A stretch of DNA of 64,000 nt from Flavobacterium buctense (GCF_014486695.1 NZ_JACTAB010000003.1:124001-188000); one strand, 5' to 3'; shown: positions 24,777 through 34,387, counted from the first letter of the stretch. Notes: generated from the letters alone by a model not told the origin. Numbers and translations: made by a program.

Positions 24777-27401
24777 ATGAAGATTCTAAAAATACAAGCA
24801 TTACGCGGACCGAATATCTGGAGTGTACAACGCAAAAAGCTAATCCAAATGCGCTTGGATTTAGAAGAAATGGAACAATTTCCAACCAATAAAATAGAAG
24901 GTTTTCGCGAACGCATAGAAGCCATGTTTCCGACCATGATTGAACACCGTTGTTCAGAAGGAACACGTGGCGGATTTTTCTCCAGAATCGAACGCGGTAC
25001 TTGGATGGGACATGTAATTGAACACATCGCTTTAGAAATTCAAACCCTAGCCGGCATGGAAACCGGTTTCGGAAGAACCCGAGAAACCAAAACTCCGGGA
25101 ATATACAATGTAGTCTTCAGCTATACCGAAGAAAACGTCGGCATGTTCGCCGCCGAAAGTTCAGTAGCCATAGCCGAAGCCCTAATCGCAGGAACCGAAT
25201 ACGACGTTGAAGGCGATATCCAAAAAATGCGTGAAATTCGCGAACGAGTACGTCTCGGACCTTCAACAGGAAGTATAGTAGATGAAGCGGTTGCCCGAGA
25301 TATTCCTTGGATAAGATTGGGAACGAATTCCTTAGTACAATTGGGTTACGGTGTAAACCAAATGCGGTTCCAAGCCACCATTACTTGCAAAACCAGCAGC
25401 ATTGCGGTTGACATTGCTTGTAATAAAGAACAAACCAAAAAAATGCTCGACTTAGCTTCCATTCCGGTAGCCAATGGTGGCATTTGTGTAGACGAAGAAG
25501 ATTTAGAAGCTACCATCAAAAAAATAGGTTACCCAATCGTAATCAAACCTTTAGACGGTAATCACGGAAAAGGCGCTTCCATTAATGTAGTAACTTGGGA
25601 AGATGCCGTTGCCGGATTAGAATACGCCCAAAAATACAGCCGAAGAGTCATTGTAGAAAAATTCATCACCGGTTTCGACTTTAGGGTTTTGGTGATTGAC
25701 AATAAATTGGTCGCAGCTGCCAAAAGAGAACCGGCACACGTAGTCGGCAACGGAAAAGACACCATTCAATCTTTAATAGAAGAAACCAATAAAGATCCAA
25801 GACGTGGTTACGGTCACGAAAATGTCTTAACCCAAATCGACGTCGACCGAGATACTTTAGACTTATTAGAAAAACTAAATTATACCGTTGATTCGGTACC
25901 CAAAAATGGTGAAATCGTTTATCTAAAATCAACAGCCAACTTAAGCACAGGCGGAACATCCATAGACGTTACCGATATGATGCATCCGGAAAATATTTTC
26001 CTTTGCGAACGTATTTCTCGTGTAATCGGTCTAGACATTTGTGGTGTCGATATCATGGCGGAAAATTTAACCCAACCCTTAAAAGAAAACGGCGGTTGTA
26101 TCTTGGAAGTTAATGCTGCTCCTGGATTCCGAATGCACTTAGCGCCAAGCGAAGGTTTGCCTAGAAACGTAGCCGCACCGGTAATCGACATGCTTTATCC
26201 TCCGGGAAAACCAAGTCGCATTCCGATTATAGCCGTAACCGGAACCAACGGAAAAACCACCACTACCCGATTATTGGCACACATTGTAAAAAATAACGGT
26301 TACAAAGTGGGTTTCACTACTTCCGATGGAATCTATGTGCAAAACCACATGATGGAAAAAGGCGACACCACCGGACCACTTTCGGCTGAATACATTTTAA
26401 AAGATCCAACGGTAGAATTTGCCGTTTTAGAAACCGCTCGCGGTGGAATCCTTCGCTCCGGTTTAGGTTTCAGCCGTTGTGATATTGCGATTATAACCAA
26501 CATACAGGAAGACCATTTAGGTTTGGCTGACATTCACACTTTAGACGATTTGGCACGCGTAAAAGCGACGGTTGTCCGTTCTGTAAAAAAAGACGGTTGG
26601 GCCATTCTAAACGCCGAAGACGAACAATGTTTGAAAATCGCCAACGAGTTAAGTTGCAACATCGCCTATTTCAGTATGGATGAAAACAACCCAAAAGTAC
26701 AGCAATTTGCCAAAGAAGGAAAAGTAGTAGCCGTTTATGAAAACGGTTATATTACCATCAAAAAAGGCGAATGGAAAATCAGAGTGGAGCGCGCAACACA
26801 CGTGCCGTTGACTTTGGGCGGAAAAGCAAAATTCATGATTGCCAATGCTTTAGCAGCCACTTTAGCCGCTTATTTACAAGGATTCAAAACGGAAGACATT
26901 AGTTTGTCTTTGCAAACGTTTATTCCGAGTGCAGCACAAACTCCGGGTCGTATGAATATTTTTGAGTTTAAGAAATTCAAAGTGTTAATCGACTTTGCTC
27001 ACAATCCTTCGGGATATAAAGGAGTTGAAGAATATTTAACGTCCGTAGAAGCGACAAAAAAAATCGGAATCATTGCCGGAGTTGGTGACCGAAGAGACGA
27101 AGACATCAGAGAATGTGCCACCATCGCCGCTCGCATGTTTGACCATATCATCATTCGCCAAGAAAAATACCTACGCGGCAGAACCGAAGAAGAAATCATC
27201 GGACTGATTATGGAAGGCATCAACGCTTCGGGTAGAACAGTCACTCACGAAATCATCGCCAAAGAAGTCGAAGCCATCAAACACGCCATCAACAGCGCGC
27301 AAGACGGTACATTCATTACGGCTTTAAGCGACGTGGTAACCAACGCCATTGACATTGTTCAGGAATACTTGGACAAAGAAAATGAGGATGGAAACATTTA
27401 A
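24777..27401 (+). CDS. cphA: Cyanophycin synthetase
   Basis: An 874-residue enzyme that builds the arginyl-polyaspartate storage polymer. It has the CphA N-terminal domain (about 1-200), an ATP-grasp domain (about 210-475; YPIVIKPLDGNHGKG, CGVDIMAE, CILEVNAAPGFRMH) and a Mur-ligase-like domain (about 480-870) with P-loop VTGTNGKTTTTRL and DFAHNPSGY. Both ATP sites look intact, so it should be active. The usual partners, cyanophycinase and isoaspartyl peptidase, are not adjacent. The 250-bp leader holds the REP-like element and AT-rich sequence. A terminator follows at 27423. Confidence 0.95.
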   Translation: MKILKIQALRGPNIWSVQRKKLIQMRLDLEEMEQFPTNKIEGFRERIEAMFPTMIEHRCSEGTRGGFFSRIERGTWMGHVIEHIALEIQTLAGMETGFGRTRETKTPGIYNVVFSYTEENVGMFAAESSVAIAEALIAGTEYDVEGDIQKMREIRERVRLGPSTGSIVDEAVARDIPWIRLGTNSLVQLGYGVNQMRFQATITCKTSSIAVDIACNKEQTKKMLDLASIPVANGGICVDEEDLEATIKKIGYPIVIKPLDGNHGKGASINVVTWEDAVAGLEYAQKYSRRVIVEKFITGFDFRVLVIDNKLVAAAKREPAHVVGNGKDTIQSLIEETNKDPRRGYGHENVLTQIDVDRDTLDLLEKLNYTVDSVPKNGEIVYLKSTANLSTGGTSIDVTDMMHPENIFLCERISRVIGLDICGVDIMAENLTQPLKENGGCILEVNAAPGFRMHLAPSEGLPRNVAAPVIDMLYPPGKPSRIPIIAVTGTNGKTTTTRLLAHIVKNNGYKVGFTTSDGIYVQNHMMEKGDTTGPLSAEYILKDPTVEFAVLETARGGILRSGLGFSRCDIAIITNIQEDHLGLADIHTLDDLARVKATVVRSVKKDGWAILNAEDEQCLKIANELSCNIAYFSMDENNPKVQQFAKEGKVVAVYENGYITIKKGEWKIRVERATHVPLTLGGKAKFMIANALAATLAAYLQGFKTEDISLSLQTFIPSAAQTPGRMNIFEFKKFKVLIDFAHNPSGYKGVEEYLTSVEATKKIGIIAGVGDRRDEDIRECATIAARMFDHIIIRQEKYLRGRTEEEIIGLIMEGINASGRTVTHEIIAKEVEAIKHAINSAQDGTFITALSDVVTNAIDIVQEYLDKENEDGNI

Positions 27402-27422
27402 AAATTAAAATGCTAAAATAAT

Positions 27423-27456
27423 AAATCCCAATTTCCAATAGGTTTTTGGGATTTTT
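27423..27456 (+). terminator. Terminator of cphA
   Basis: AAATCCCAA (27423-27431) pairs with TTGGGATTT (27446-27454), followed by T residues. Confidence 0.75.
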
Positions 27457-27470
27457 TAAACCCTAAAAAA

Positions 27471-27932
27471 ATGAAACAACTTCAGGATATTCTCAACCAA
27501 ATCGAAAACCACATTCCGCATCACGAAAAATCGAATGAGCAGGTTTCGCAATCTACCATTGGTTGGCAATTAGACCATAGTTTGATTGTGATTAACAGCG
27601 TTGTTTCCCAAATGAAAAGCTCCAATCCTGAAAACTATAAATGGAAATTTAAATGGATTCGAACCTTTATTCAAATCACCAACAAAATTCCAAGAGGCAA
27701 AGTCAGAGTGCCAAAATCTGTCAAACCCGTTGACGTTGCTACGGTTGAAGAATTAAAATCCAAATTGCAACAAGCTAGAAATGGTATTGCTGAATTGGAG
27801 AACCTTCATCCAAACAATTATTTTACACATCCGTTTTTTGGAGATTTGAATCTTAAACGCACCATTTGGTTCCTAAAACTACACACCAATCACCATTTAA
27901 AAATCGTTAATGACATCATAAACAAAGGATAA
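27471..27932 (+). CDS. DUF1569 (DinB-like) protein
   Basis: A 153-residue protein of the DUF1569 family with the DinB/YfiT four-helix fold. A possible metal triad is formed by the histidine in WQLDHSL (near 35) and those in LKLHTNHHLKIV near the end. The fold occurs in thiol-dependent transferases and in proteins of unknown role. It has its own strong terminator, whose stem includes the stop codon. It is on the same strand as cphA, but a terminator lies between. Confidence 0.8.
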   Translation: MKQLQDILNQIENHIPHHEKSNEQVSQSTIGWQLDHSLIVINSVVSQMKSSNPENYKWKFKWIRTFIQITNKIPRGKVRVPKSVKPVDVATVEELKSKLQQARNGIAELENLHPNNYFTHPFFGDLNLKRTIWFLKLHTNHHLKIVNDIINKG

Positions 27933-27958
27933 TTTTAAAAAAAGATTATCCTTTTTTT
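27926..27958 (+). terminator. Terminator overlapping the DUF1569 stop codon
   Basis: AGGATAAT (27926-27933), which includes the TAA stop, pairs with ATTATCCT (27945-27952), followed by seven T residues. Confidence 0.8.
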
Positions 27959-27987
27959 ATACATTTACGGCGCTAAATTTCAACCTT

Positions 27988-30120
27988 ATGAACAAAAAAT
28001 TATTCGTGGCATTACTGTGTTTTGTGGCCACAACTGCTTTCGGACAACTTAAAAAAATTACGCTTGAAGAATCTGTTTTACAACAAGGTCGTGCATTCAG
28101 AGCCGATGGTTTAACCGGTTTTCAATGGATTCCGAATACCAACAAATACGTGTTTTATACCGATACTTGGACCAAAATGAAATCAGCTTCTACGACTAAC
28201 GATGCTGCAACAGAATTGGTTACTTTGGCTGACTTGAATACCGCATTGGGAACCAAATTAAAAAACTTCTTTGGTTTGCAATGGATTGATGCTAACACCT
28301 TTATGGTAACTGAAAACGGAAAATATTACCGTTATAATCTAACAACCAAAAGTGGAAAGCAAACCCAACAAGCACCGGAAACTGCTGAAAACAATACATT
28401 TGATAGCAATAAAGTAAACTTGGCTTTTACCGAAGGAAACAATTTGTACTTCCTAAACAGTAAAGGTGAAAAAGTTACGGTAACCAACGAAACCAACAAA
28501 GGAATCGTATCAGGACAATCTATTGCACGTAACGAATTCGGCATTAGCAACGGTATTTTCTGGTCACCAAAAGCTTCCTTTTTAGCTTTCTACCAAAAAG
28601 ACGAAACCGAAGTAGCTGATTATCCTTTATTAAACATCAACGAAACACCGGGCCAATTGGTCAACATCAAATACCCGATGATTGGACAAAAAAGTGAAAA
28701 ACCACGCGTTGGGATTTACAATTTGGCCACTCAAAAAACCGTGTTCATCACGCCAAGAGGCAATCAAGACGACTATTTAACCAACTTGTCTTGGACACCC
28801 GACGAAAAATATGTTTTGATAGCCGAATTAAATCGCGGCCAAAATGATATGAATTTAAATCTGTATGATGCCAATTCAGGCTCTTTCGTAAGAACTATTT
28901 TAAACGAAAAAAATCCACGTTGGGTTGAACCCGAACACGATGCTTTCTTCCCGAACGCTAAGTCTAACAACTTTGTTTGGTTCAGTGAAAAAGACGGTTT
29001 CCCAAATATGTATTACTACTCTATCGAAGGAAAATTAATCAAGCAATTGACCAATAACCCATTCGTAGTGCGCGATATCATTGGTACCAATACAACCGGA
29101 ACTGAGATTTATTTCAAAGCGACCGGTCCAAACCCAACGAATATGTTGGTTTATAAAGTCGATTTAAAAGGCAAACAAACCTTAATCACCAAAGACCAAG
29201 GCGTTCACAATGTGATTCCGAGTAGTGATGGGAATTGGTTTTTTGACGAATTTTCGAATCACGATACGCCATCTAAATCGTTATTGTATGACAAAGGTTT
29301 GAAAGCCAAAACACTTTTGGTAAGCAAAAATAAATATGAAGGTTACGAAATTGGTTCAGCCGAAATCAAAACCATCAAAGCTGCCGACGGAACAACCGAT
29401 TTATACACGCGTTTGATTAAGCCGAGTAATTTTGACCCAACCAAAAAATATCCGGTTTTAGTTTACGTTTATGGCGGTCCACATGCGCAAATGATTACCA
29501 ATTCGTACCTAGATGGAGCCAATTTATGGATGTATTGGATGGCCGAACAAGGCTATTTGGTTTTCACGGTTGACAATCGCGGTTCGGACAACAGAGGTTT
29601 TGCTTTTGAAAGCATTATCCATGGTAATTTAGGCACCAACGAAATGGACGACCAATTAAAAGGTGTCGATTATTTGAAATCATTACCATATGTTGACGGT
29701 AATCGCTTAGCTGTTCACGGATGGAGTTACGGCGGATTCATGACGACTTCTTTAATGTTACGCAAAGCCGATACGTTTAAAGTAGGCGTTGCCGGCGGAC
29801 CGGTTATCGACTGGAAATGGTATGAAGTGATGTACGGCGAGCGTTACATGGACACACCAACAGAAAACCCAAAAGGATTTGAAGAAACTACTGTTTACAA
29901 TTACGTAAAGAATCTAAAAGGCAAACTGCTTTTAATTCACGGAACCAACGATGATGTGGTAGTGGAACAACACAATTTGTCTCTAGTCAAAAAGTTCGTT
30001 GAAGCCGGAAAACAGGTAGATTATTTCCCTTACCCAATGCACAAACACAATGTAAGCGGCAAAGACCGCGTGCATTTGATACAGAAAGTTTTGAACTACG
30101 TGATTGAGAATAATAAGTAG
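27988..30120 (+). CDS. Secreted dipeptidyl peptidase IV family serine peptidase (S9B)
   Basis: A 710-residue exported enzyme with a signal peptide (ending TTAFGQ), a beta-propeller domain (about 40-450) and an alpha/beta hydrolase domain (about 460-710). The catalytic triad is the Ser near 579 in HGWSYGGFM, the Asp near 654 in GTNDDVV and the His near 686 in PMHKHNV. DPP-IV removes N-terminal Xaa-Pro/Ala dipeptides. The EE pair that binds the substrate amino terminus may lie in the propeller but was not located with certainty. It is a single gene between two terminators. Confidence 0.93.
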   Translation: MNKKLFVALLCFVATTAFGQLKKITLEESVLQQGRAFRADGLTGFQWIPNTNKYVFYTDTWTKMKSASTTNDAATELVTLADLNTALGTKLKNFFGLQWIDANTFMVTENGKYYRYNLTTKSGKQTQQAPETAENNTFDSNKVNLAFTEGNNLYFLNSKGEKVTVTNETNKGIVSGQSIARNEFGISNGIFWSPKASFLAFYQKDETEVADYPLLNINETPGQLVNIKYPMIGQKSEKPRVGIYNLATQKTVFITPRGNQDDYLTNLSWTPDEKYVLIAELNRGQNDMNLNLYDANSGSFVRTILNEKNPRWVEPEHDAFFPNAKSNNFVWFSEKDGFPNMYYYSIEGKLIKQLTNNPFVVRDIIGTNTTGTEIYFKATGPNPTNMLVYKVDLKGKQTLITKDQGVHNVIPSSDGNWFFDEFSNHDTPSKSLLYDKGLKAKTLLVSKNKYEGYEIGSAEIKTIKAADGTTDLYTRLIKPSNFDPTKKYPVLVYVYGGPHAQMITNSYLDGANLWMYWMAEQGYLVFTVDNRGSDNRGFAFESIIHGNLGTNEMDDQLKGVDYLKSLPYVDGNRLAVHGWSYGGFMTTSLMLRKADTFKVGVAGGPVIDWKWYEVMYGERYMDTPTENPKGFEETTVYNYVKNLKGKLLLIHGTNDDVVVEQHNLSLVKKFVEAGKQVDYFPYPMHKHNVSGKDRVHLIQKVLNYVIENNK

Positions 30121-30121
30121 G

Positions 30122-30220
30122 AGCTAATCCCGCTTTCCGCTATATCTTTTTCGTCAGTTCGAATGCGGTGACAAGCGAATAAAGAGAAGACGAAAAAGGA
30201 TGCCGCTCCAATCGGGGCTA
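30122..30220. repeat. REP-like intergenic element, copy 2, with internal hairpin
   Basis: It begins two bases after the peptidase stop codon. Outer sequences AGCTAATCCCGC and CCAATCGGGGCTA are partly complementary, and inside them CTTTTTCGTC (30146-30155) pairs perfectly with GACGAAAAAG (30189-30198). The right end matches copy 1 at 24579-24596. Confidence 0.6.
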
Positions 30221-30288
30221 AAAAAAATCCCAAAATCCAACACATTCATTGGATTTTGGGATTTCTTATTTCTCCCGATACTTCGGGA
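30221..30288. terminator. Strong terminator between convergent genes
   Basis: AAATCCCAAAATCCAA (30225-30240) pairs perfectly over 16 bp with 30249-30264 around an 8-base loop; seven A residues to the left give a T tract on the minus strand. A smaller hairpin, TCCCGA/TCGGGA, follows at 30273-30288. Confidence 0.9.
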
Positions 30289-30296
30289 TAAAACTA

Positions 30297-31556
30297 TTAC
30301 GTTTTCTGTGGTTTCTTTCTCGCTGCCGGAAATAAAACATTGTTTAAAATCAATCTAAAACCCGGAGATGTTGGATGTAAATCTAAAACCGTTGGCTCAT
30401 CGCCTACTCGATGCTGATAATCTTCCGGATCATGACCGCCGTAAAAGGTAAAGAAGCCTTTTCCTTTTTGACCGTGAATGTAACGCGCTTCGTCGTTTAA
30501 TTCGTTTTTACCCAAAGTCAATACGTTGGATTTAATTAAATTACTGTCGAAAGAAGTGGTTTGTCCCATAAAACCTTTGACCAATTGCGTGTGGTTTTGG
30601 CACAACATACTCGGAATCACATCCCATTTGGCAGAGAATTCCATTAAGGTGAAATAATCTTTTTCAAACGGAATTCGGCGTTTCTCCGTCATATCAATAT
30701 CTGAGAACTCATAGTGTTCCGGTTTTCGGTCTAAAATAAAATTCTTAAAGGCAAACGTTTTATTGTAATCTATTTGCGATTGGTAGTTGGCATCGCTATT
30801 GTCGCCGTCAAACATCGGTTCGCAAATATCAACGCCTTCGGCAGAAAGCGCAATATCAAAACTATCCGTAGCTGAACACATGGCAAACATAAATCCGCCA
30901 CCAATTACGAAGTCGCGTATTTTTTTGGCCACAGCCAATTTCTCATTCGATACTTTAGGAAAACCTAATTTAGTAGCCAAAGCTTCCGCATCTTTCTTTT
31001 GCTCGATATACCAAGGTGCATTTCGATAAGCGCCGTAAAACTTTCCATATTGACCGGTGAAATCTTCATGGTGTAAATGCAACCAATCGTATAAAATCAA
31101 TTGGTCACTCAAGACTTCTTCGTCATAAACCACTTTAAACGGAATTTCGGCATAAGTCAATACCATCGTTACCGCATCGTCCCAAGGTTGTTTCCCCGGT
31201 GGCGAATAGACTGCAATTTTGGGTGCTTTTTCTAAAACTACGGTTTCCATATTTTGTGACGGACTCGCTATTTCAGCTAAAATATTCTGCATTTCTCCAT
31301 CAGACAACACTTCAAAACTCACACCTCGAATTTGACATTCTTTGCGAATTTCGGCTACATCGGGTAATAAAAAAGAACCACCGCGGTAGTTTAACAACCA
31401 ACTCGCTTTGTATTGTTTGTCTAGAGCCCAATAGGTAATTCCGTAGGCTTTGAGATGGTTTTTTTGTGACACTTCATCCATGGGCAACAATAAAAAATTG
31501 GCCTTAACGGAAAAGGAAAGCAGTATAAAGAAAATATAAAGTGACTTTTTAAACAT
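30297..31556 (-). CDS. Secreted GATase1-like protein, often misnamed asparagine synthetase B
   Basis: A 419-residue protein with a signal peptide (ending FSVKANF). Close relatives in flavobacteria are usually labelled asparagine synthetase B. However, there is no N-terminal catalytic Cys2 of class II amidotransferases and no SGGxDS pyrophosphatase loop. The central part (about 112-300) looks like a class I glutamine-amidotransferase-type fold, with a nucleophile-elbow sequence in GGGFMFAMCSATDS near residue 225. The true role is unknown; export to the periplasm is expected. A signal peptide also argues against an ATP-using cytosolic enzyme. Confidence 0.75.
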   Translation of the reverse strand: MFKKSLYIFFILLSFSVKANFLLLPMDEVSQKNHLKAYGITYWALDKQYKASWLLNYRGGSFLLPDVAEIRKECQIRGVSFEVLSDGEMQNILAEIASPSQNMETVVLEKAPKIAVYSPPGKQPWDDAVTMVLTYAEIPFKVVYDEEVLSDQLILYDWLHLHHEDFTGQYGKFYGAYRNAPWYIEQKKDAEALATKLGFPKVSNEKLAVAKKIRDFVIGGGFMFAMCSATDSFDIALSAEGVDICEPMFDGDNSDANYQSQIDYNKTFAFKNFILDRKPEHYEFSDIDMTEKRRIPFEKDYFTLMEFSAKWDVIPSMLCQNHTQLVKGFMGQTTSFDSNLIKSNVLTLGKNELNDEARYIHGQKGKGFFTFYGGHDPEDYQHRVGDEPTVLDLHPTSPGFRLILNNVLFPAARKKPQKT

Positions 31557-31607
31557 TTCAAGTAATATTACAACCCAAAGATAACAGATTTACTGTGAAC
31601 TAAATCA

Positions 31608-31634
31608 TAAAAAAATCCCGAGATTATCGGGATT
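31608..31634 (-). terminator. Terminator of dnaB
   Basis: AATCCCGA (31614-31621) pairs with TCGGGATT (31627-31634) around GATTA; the A run to the left gives a T tract on the minus strand. Confidence 0.85.
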
Positions 31635-31641
31635 ATATTTA

Positions 31642-33186
31642 TTAGAATGGTACATCGCTGTCGTCGTCATTGTTGATATTGCTTCCGAAAGCTTCATTGG
31701 GCGATGGCAAGTTCTTCGTCATAAACGGATTATCATCATGGTTCATTTTCGAAGGTAAATCGTCAAATCCGCCTCCGTATTCTTCTAAGTTATCAAACTT
31801 ACCAAGGTTTCCGATGAATTTCAGTCGGATATTTTCTAGCGAACCATTTCTGTGTTTGGCGATGATAAACTCGGCCTGACCGGCAGTTGGTGATTGTTCG
31901 TCGTCATCCCATTCGTCAATTTTGTAGTATTCCGGACGGTAGATAAACGATACGATATCGGCATCTTGCTCAATCGCACCGGATTCACGTAAGTCGGATA
32001 ACAAAGGTCTTTTGCTCGAACCACGGGTTTCCACGGCACGCGATAACTGTGATAACGCAATTACCGGCACTTCCAACTCTTTTGCTAGTGCTTTTAAGTT
32101 TCTTGAAATGGTGGAGATTTCCTGTTCACGGTTTCCGCCACCTTTGCCGTTGCTTCCGCCTGCGGTCATCAATTGAAGGTAATCGACTATTATCATCTTG
32201 ATGCCGTGTTGTGACGACAGACGTCTTGCTTTAGCTCTTAAATCGAAGATAGAAAGCGATGGCGTATCGTCAATATACAAAGGTGCCTTTTCTAAGTCTT
32301 TTACTTTGGTAGACAATTGTTCCCATTCGTGTTTTTCGAGTTTTCCGGTTCTCAGTTTTTCCGAAGACAAACCGGTTTCCGAAGAAATCAAACGGGTGAT
32401 TAATTGCACGGAGGACATCTCCAATGAAAATAAGGCTACGGGATGACCAAAGTCGATTGCAATGTTTCTGGCCATCGACAATACGAATGCCGTTTTACCC
32501 ATACCCGGACGAGCGGCAATAATGATTAAATCAGAGGGTTGCCAACCGGAAGTTACTTTGTCTAGTTTTTCAAAACCGGTAGCGATACCGCTGAGTCCTT
32601 CTTTATTGGCAATTTCTTCAATTCTTTTTTTGGCTTGGATGACCAAACTTTGGGCGGTTTCCGAGCTTCGTTTGATGTTGCCTTGGGTAACTTCGTATAA
32701 TTTGGATTCCGCTTTGTCTAATAAATCGAATACATCTGTGGACTCGTCGTAGGATTCTTCGATAATTTCAGAAGAGATTTTGATTAAGCTTCGTTGGATA
32801 TATTTCTGCAAAATAATTCTAGAGTGAAATTCAATGTGCGCTGAAGAAGATATCTTTTGCGTGAGCTGAATCAAGTAAAAATCACCACCGGCTAAATCTA
32901 GTTTTCCGCTCTTTTTTAACTGCGCTGAAACTGTTAACAAGTCAATAGGTTGAGAATCTGTGAATAACTGAAAAATCGCTTCAAAAATGTGTTTGTGAGC
33001 GTCTTTGTAAAAGGCATCGGGTTGGAGAATATCGATTACCTCATCCACTCCTTTTTTATCAATCATCATCGCACCCAATACGGCCTCCTCTAAATCCATC
33101 GCTTGTGGCGGGAGTTTTCCTTTTTCCAGATTGATGATCGTAGTTTTATCTACTTTGATAGGGTTAATATTTCTGAGATTTTCCAT
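31642..33186 (-). CDS. dnaB: Replicative DNA helicase
   Basis: A 514-residue DnaB-type hexameric helicase. The N-terminal domain (about 25-130; LPPQAMDLEEAVLGAMM) is joined by a linker to a RecA-like domain (about 200-480) with Walker A IIAARPGMGKTAF near 229, Walker B MIIVDYLQLM near 335 and the arginine finger region. An acidic tail (NNDDDSDVPF) closes the protein. It loads at forks and unwinds DNA for replication. The promoter element ends 4 bp from the ATG, as in lpxK. Confidence 0.97.
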   Translation of the reverse strand: MENLRNINPIKVDKTTIINLEKGKLPPQAMDLEEAVLGAMMIDKKGVDEVIDILQPDAFYKDAHKHIFEAIFQLFTDSQPIDLLTVSAQLKKSGKLDLAGGDFYLIQLTQKISSSAHIEFHSRIILQKYIQRSLIKISSEIIEESYDESTDVFDLLDKAESKLYEVTQGNIKRSSETAQSLVIQAKKRIEEIANKEGLSGIATGFEKLDKVTSGWQPSDLIIIAARPGMGKTAFVLSMARNIAIDFGHPVALFSLEMSSVQLITRLISSETGLSSEKLRTGKLEKHEWEQLSTKVKDLEKAPLYIDDTPSLSIFDLRAKARRLSSQHGIKMIIVDYLQLMTAGGSNGKGGGNREQEISTISRNLKALAKELEVPVIALSQLSRAVETRGSSKRPLLSDLRESGAIEQDADIVSFIYRPEYYKIDEWDDDEQSPTAGQAEFIIAKHRNGSLENIRLKFIGNLGKFDNLEEYGGGFDDLPSKMNHDDNPFMTKNLPSPNEAFGSNINNDDDSDVPF

Positions 33187-33190
33187 GAAA

Positions 33191-33198
33191 CGAAAGTA
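33191..33198 (-). promoter_or_regulatory. Promoter -7 element of dnaB, very close to the ATG
   Basis: On the minus strand TACTTTCG lies 4 bp from the dnaB ATG, the same sequence and spacing as at lpxK (21101-21108). Confidence 0.45.
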
Positions 33199-33273
33199 GC
33201 TATTTTTATAAAATTTATTGAATTGAGTTATTCAAAACCATTGTTTATAAGTTTGTGTTTTTTGTTGATAACC

Positions 33274-33307
33274 AAAAAAAAATCCGAAACCATAGGGCTT
33301 CGGATTT
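33274..33307 (-). terminator. Terminator of the accA group
   Basis: AAATCCGAA (33280-33288) pairs with TTCGGATTT (33299-33307); seven A residues to the left give a T tract on the minus strand. Confidence 0.85.
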
Positions 33308-33326
33308 CAGCTTTATTTTGTGAGAT

Positions 33327-34280
33327 TTATTCCTTGTATTCGCCCATCTTACTGTATTTATCCATCCTTTGCGCCACTAATTCTGCTGTTGATAAATCTT
33401 TCAACTCATTAAAGGCTTTCATGATATATTGTTCAACCGTTTTAAAAGTAGTTTCTTTATCGTAATGAGCGCCACCTAATGGTTCCGGAATTACATCATC
33501 CACTAGTTTCATTTTTTTCATATCGGATGAAGTCAGTTTTAAGGCTTCGGCTGCTTGTTCTTTGTATTCCCAGCTTTTCCATAAGATTGACGAACAAGAT
33601 TCCGGAGAAATAACCGAATACCAAGTGTTTTCCATCATTAAAACTCTATCACCAACGCCTATTCCTAAAGCGCCACCGGATGCACCTTCACCAATAATCA
33701 CGCATATAATTGGCACTTTTAAACGCACCATTTCTAAAATATTTCTGGCAATGGCTTCTCCTTGTCCGCGTTCTTCTGCTTCTAAACCCGGAAATGCTCC
33801 TGGTGTATCAATCAAAGTTACTACAGGAATATTAAATTTTTCCGCCATTTTCATCAAACGCAATGCTTTTCTATAGCCTTCAGGACTGGCCATTCCGAAA
33901 TTACGCAACTGACGCATTTTGGTATTGATTCCTTTTTGTTGTCCTATTAGCATGAACGATTGCCCGTCAATTCGACCTAAACCACCAATCATGGCCTTGT
34001 CATCTTTGAAATTTCTGTCGCCAAACATTTCTAAGAAAGTACCTTTGGTTAGGTTTGTAATGTGTTCAAGAGTGTAAGGTCGGTTAGGATGACGTGACAA
34101 TTGTACACGTTGCCAAGCGGTTAGGTTTTTATAGATTTTCCTTTTGGTTTCCTCTAATTTTTTTTCAATTTGTTTGCAAGTAGCGGTGACATCAACATTG
34201 GATTCGGCACCGATGATTTGACATTTATCGAGTTGATCTTCTAGTTCCTTGATAGGAAGTTCAAAATCCAAATATTCCAT
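33327..34280 (-). CDS. accA: Acetyl-CoA carboxylase carboxyltransferase subunit alpha
   Basis: A 317-residue subunit that, with AccD, transfers the carboxyl group from biotin to acetyl-CoA in the first step of fatty acid synthesis. Recognisable parts are LEDQLDKC in the N-terminal helix region, [20 protein letters not shown] (near 62-81), [18 protein letters not shown] (near 95-112), [19 protein letters not shown] (near 158-176) and [19 protein letters not shown] (near 200-218). It has its own promoter element and a terminator. AccB, AccC and AccD are elsewhere. Confidence 0.97.
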   Translation of the reverse strand: MEYLDFELPIKELEDQLDKCQIIGAESNVDVTATCKQIEKKLEETKRKIYKNLTAWQRVQLSRHPNRPYTLEHITNLTKGTFLEMFGDRNFKDDKAMIGGLGRIDGQSFMLIGQQKGINTKMRQLRNFGMASPEGYRKALRLMKMAEKFNIPVVTLIDTPGAFPGLEAEERGQGEAIARNILEMVRLKVPIICVIIGEGASGGALGIGVGDRVLMMENTWYSVISPESCSSILWKSWEYKEQAAEALKLTSSDMKKMKLVDDVIPEPLGGAHYDKETTFKTVEQYIMKAFNELKDLSTAELVAQRMDKYSKMGEYKE

Positions 34281-34309
34281 AGGGTTGTTTGTTTTGTTTA
34301 ATCGAATAG

Positions 34310-34317
34310 CAAATATA
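34310..34317 (-). promoter_or_regulatory. Promoter -7 element of accA
   Basis: On the minus strand TATATTTG is a perfect match to TAnnTTTG, about 30 bp before the ATG, with a TTG 23 bp further upstream. Confidence 0.5.
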
Positions 34318-34387
34318 AAATTTTAAATTGTGATAAAAAGCAAATCATAGGGATTAGTTTTAAACAAAAATTAACCTTTGTTTGACC

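Noticed and set aside
30297..31556. Asparagine synthetase B
   Set aside because: Catalytic Cys2 and the SGGxDS loop are missing and a signal peptide is present.
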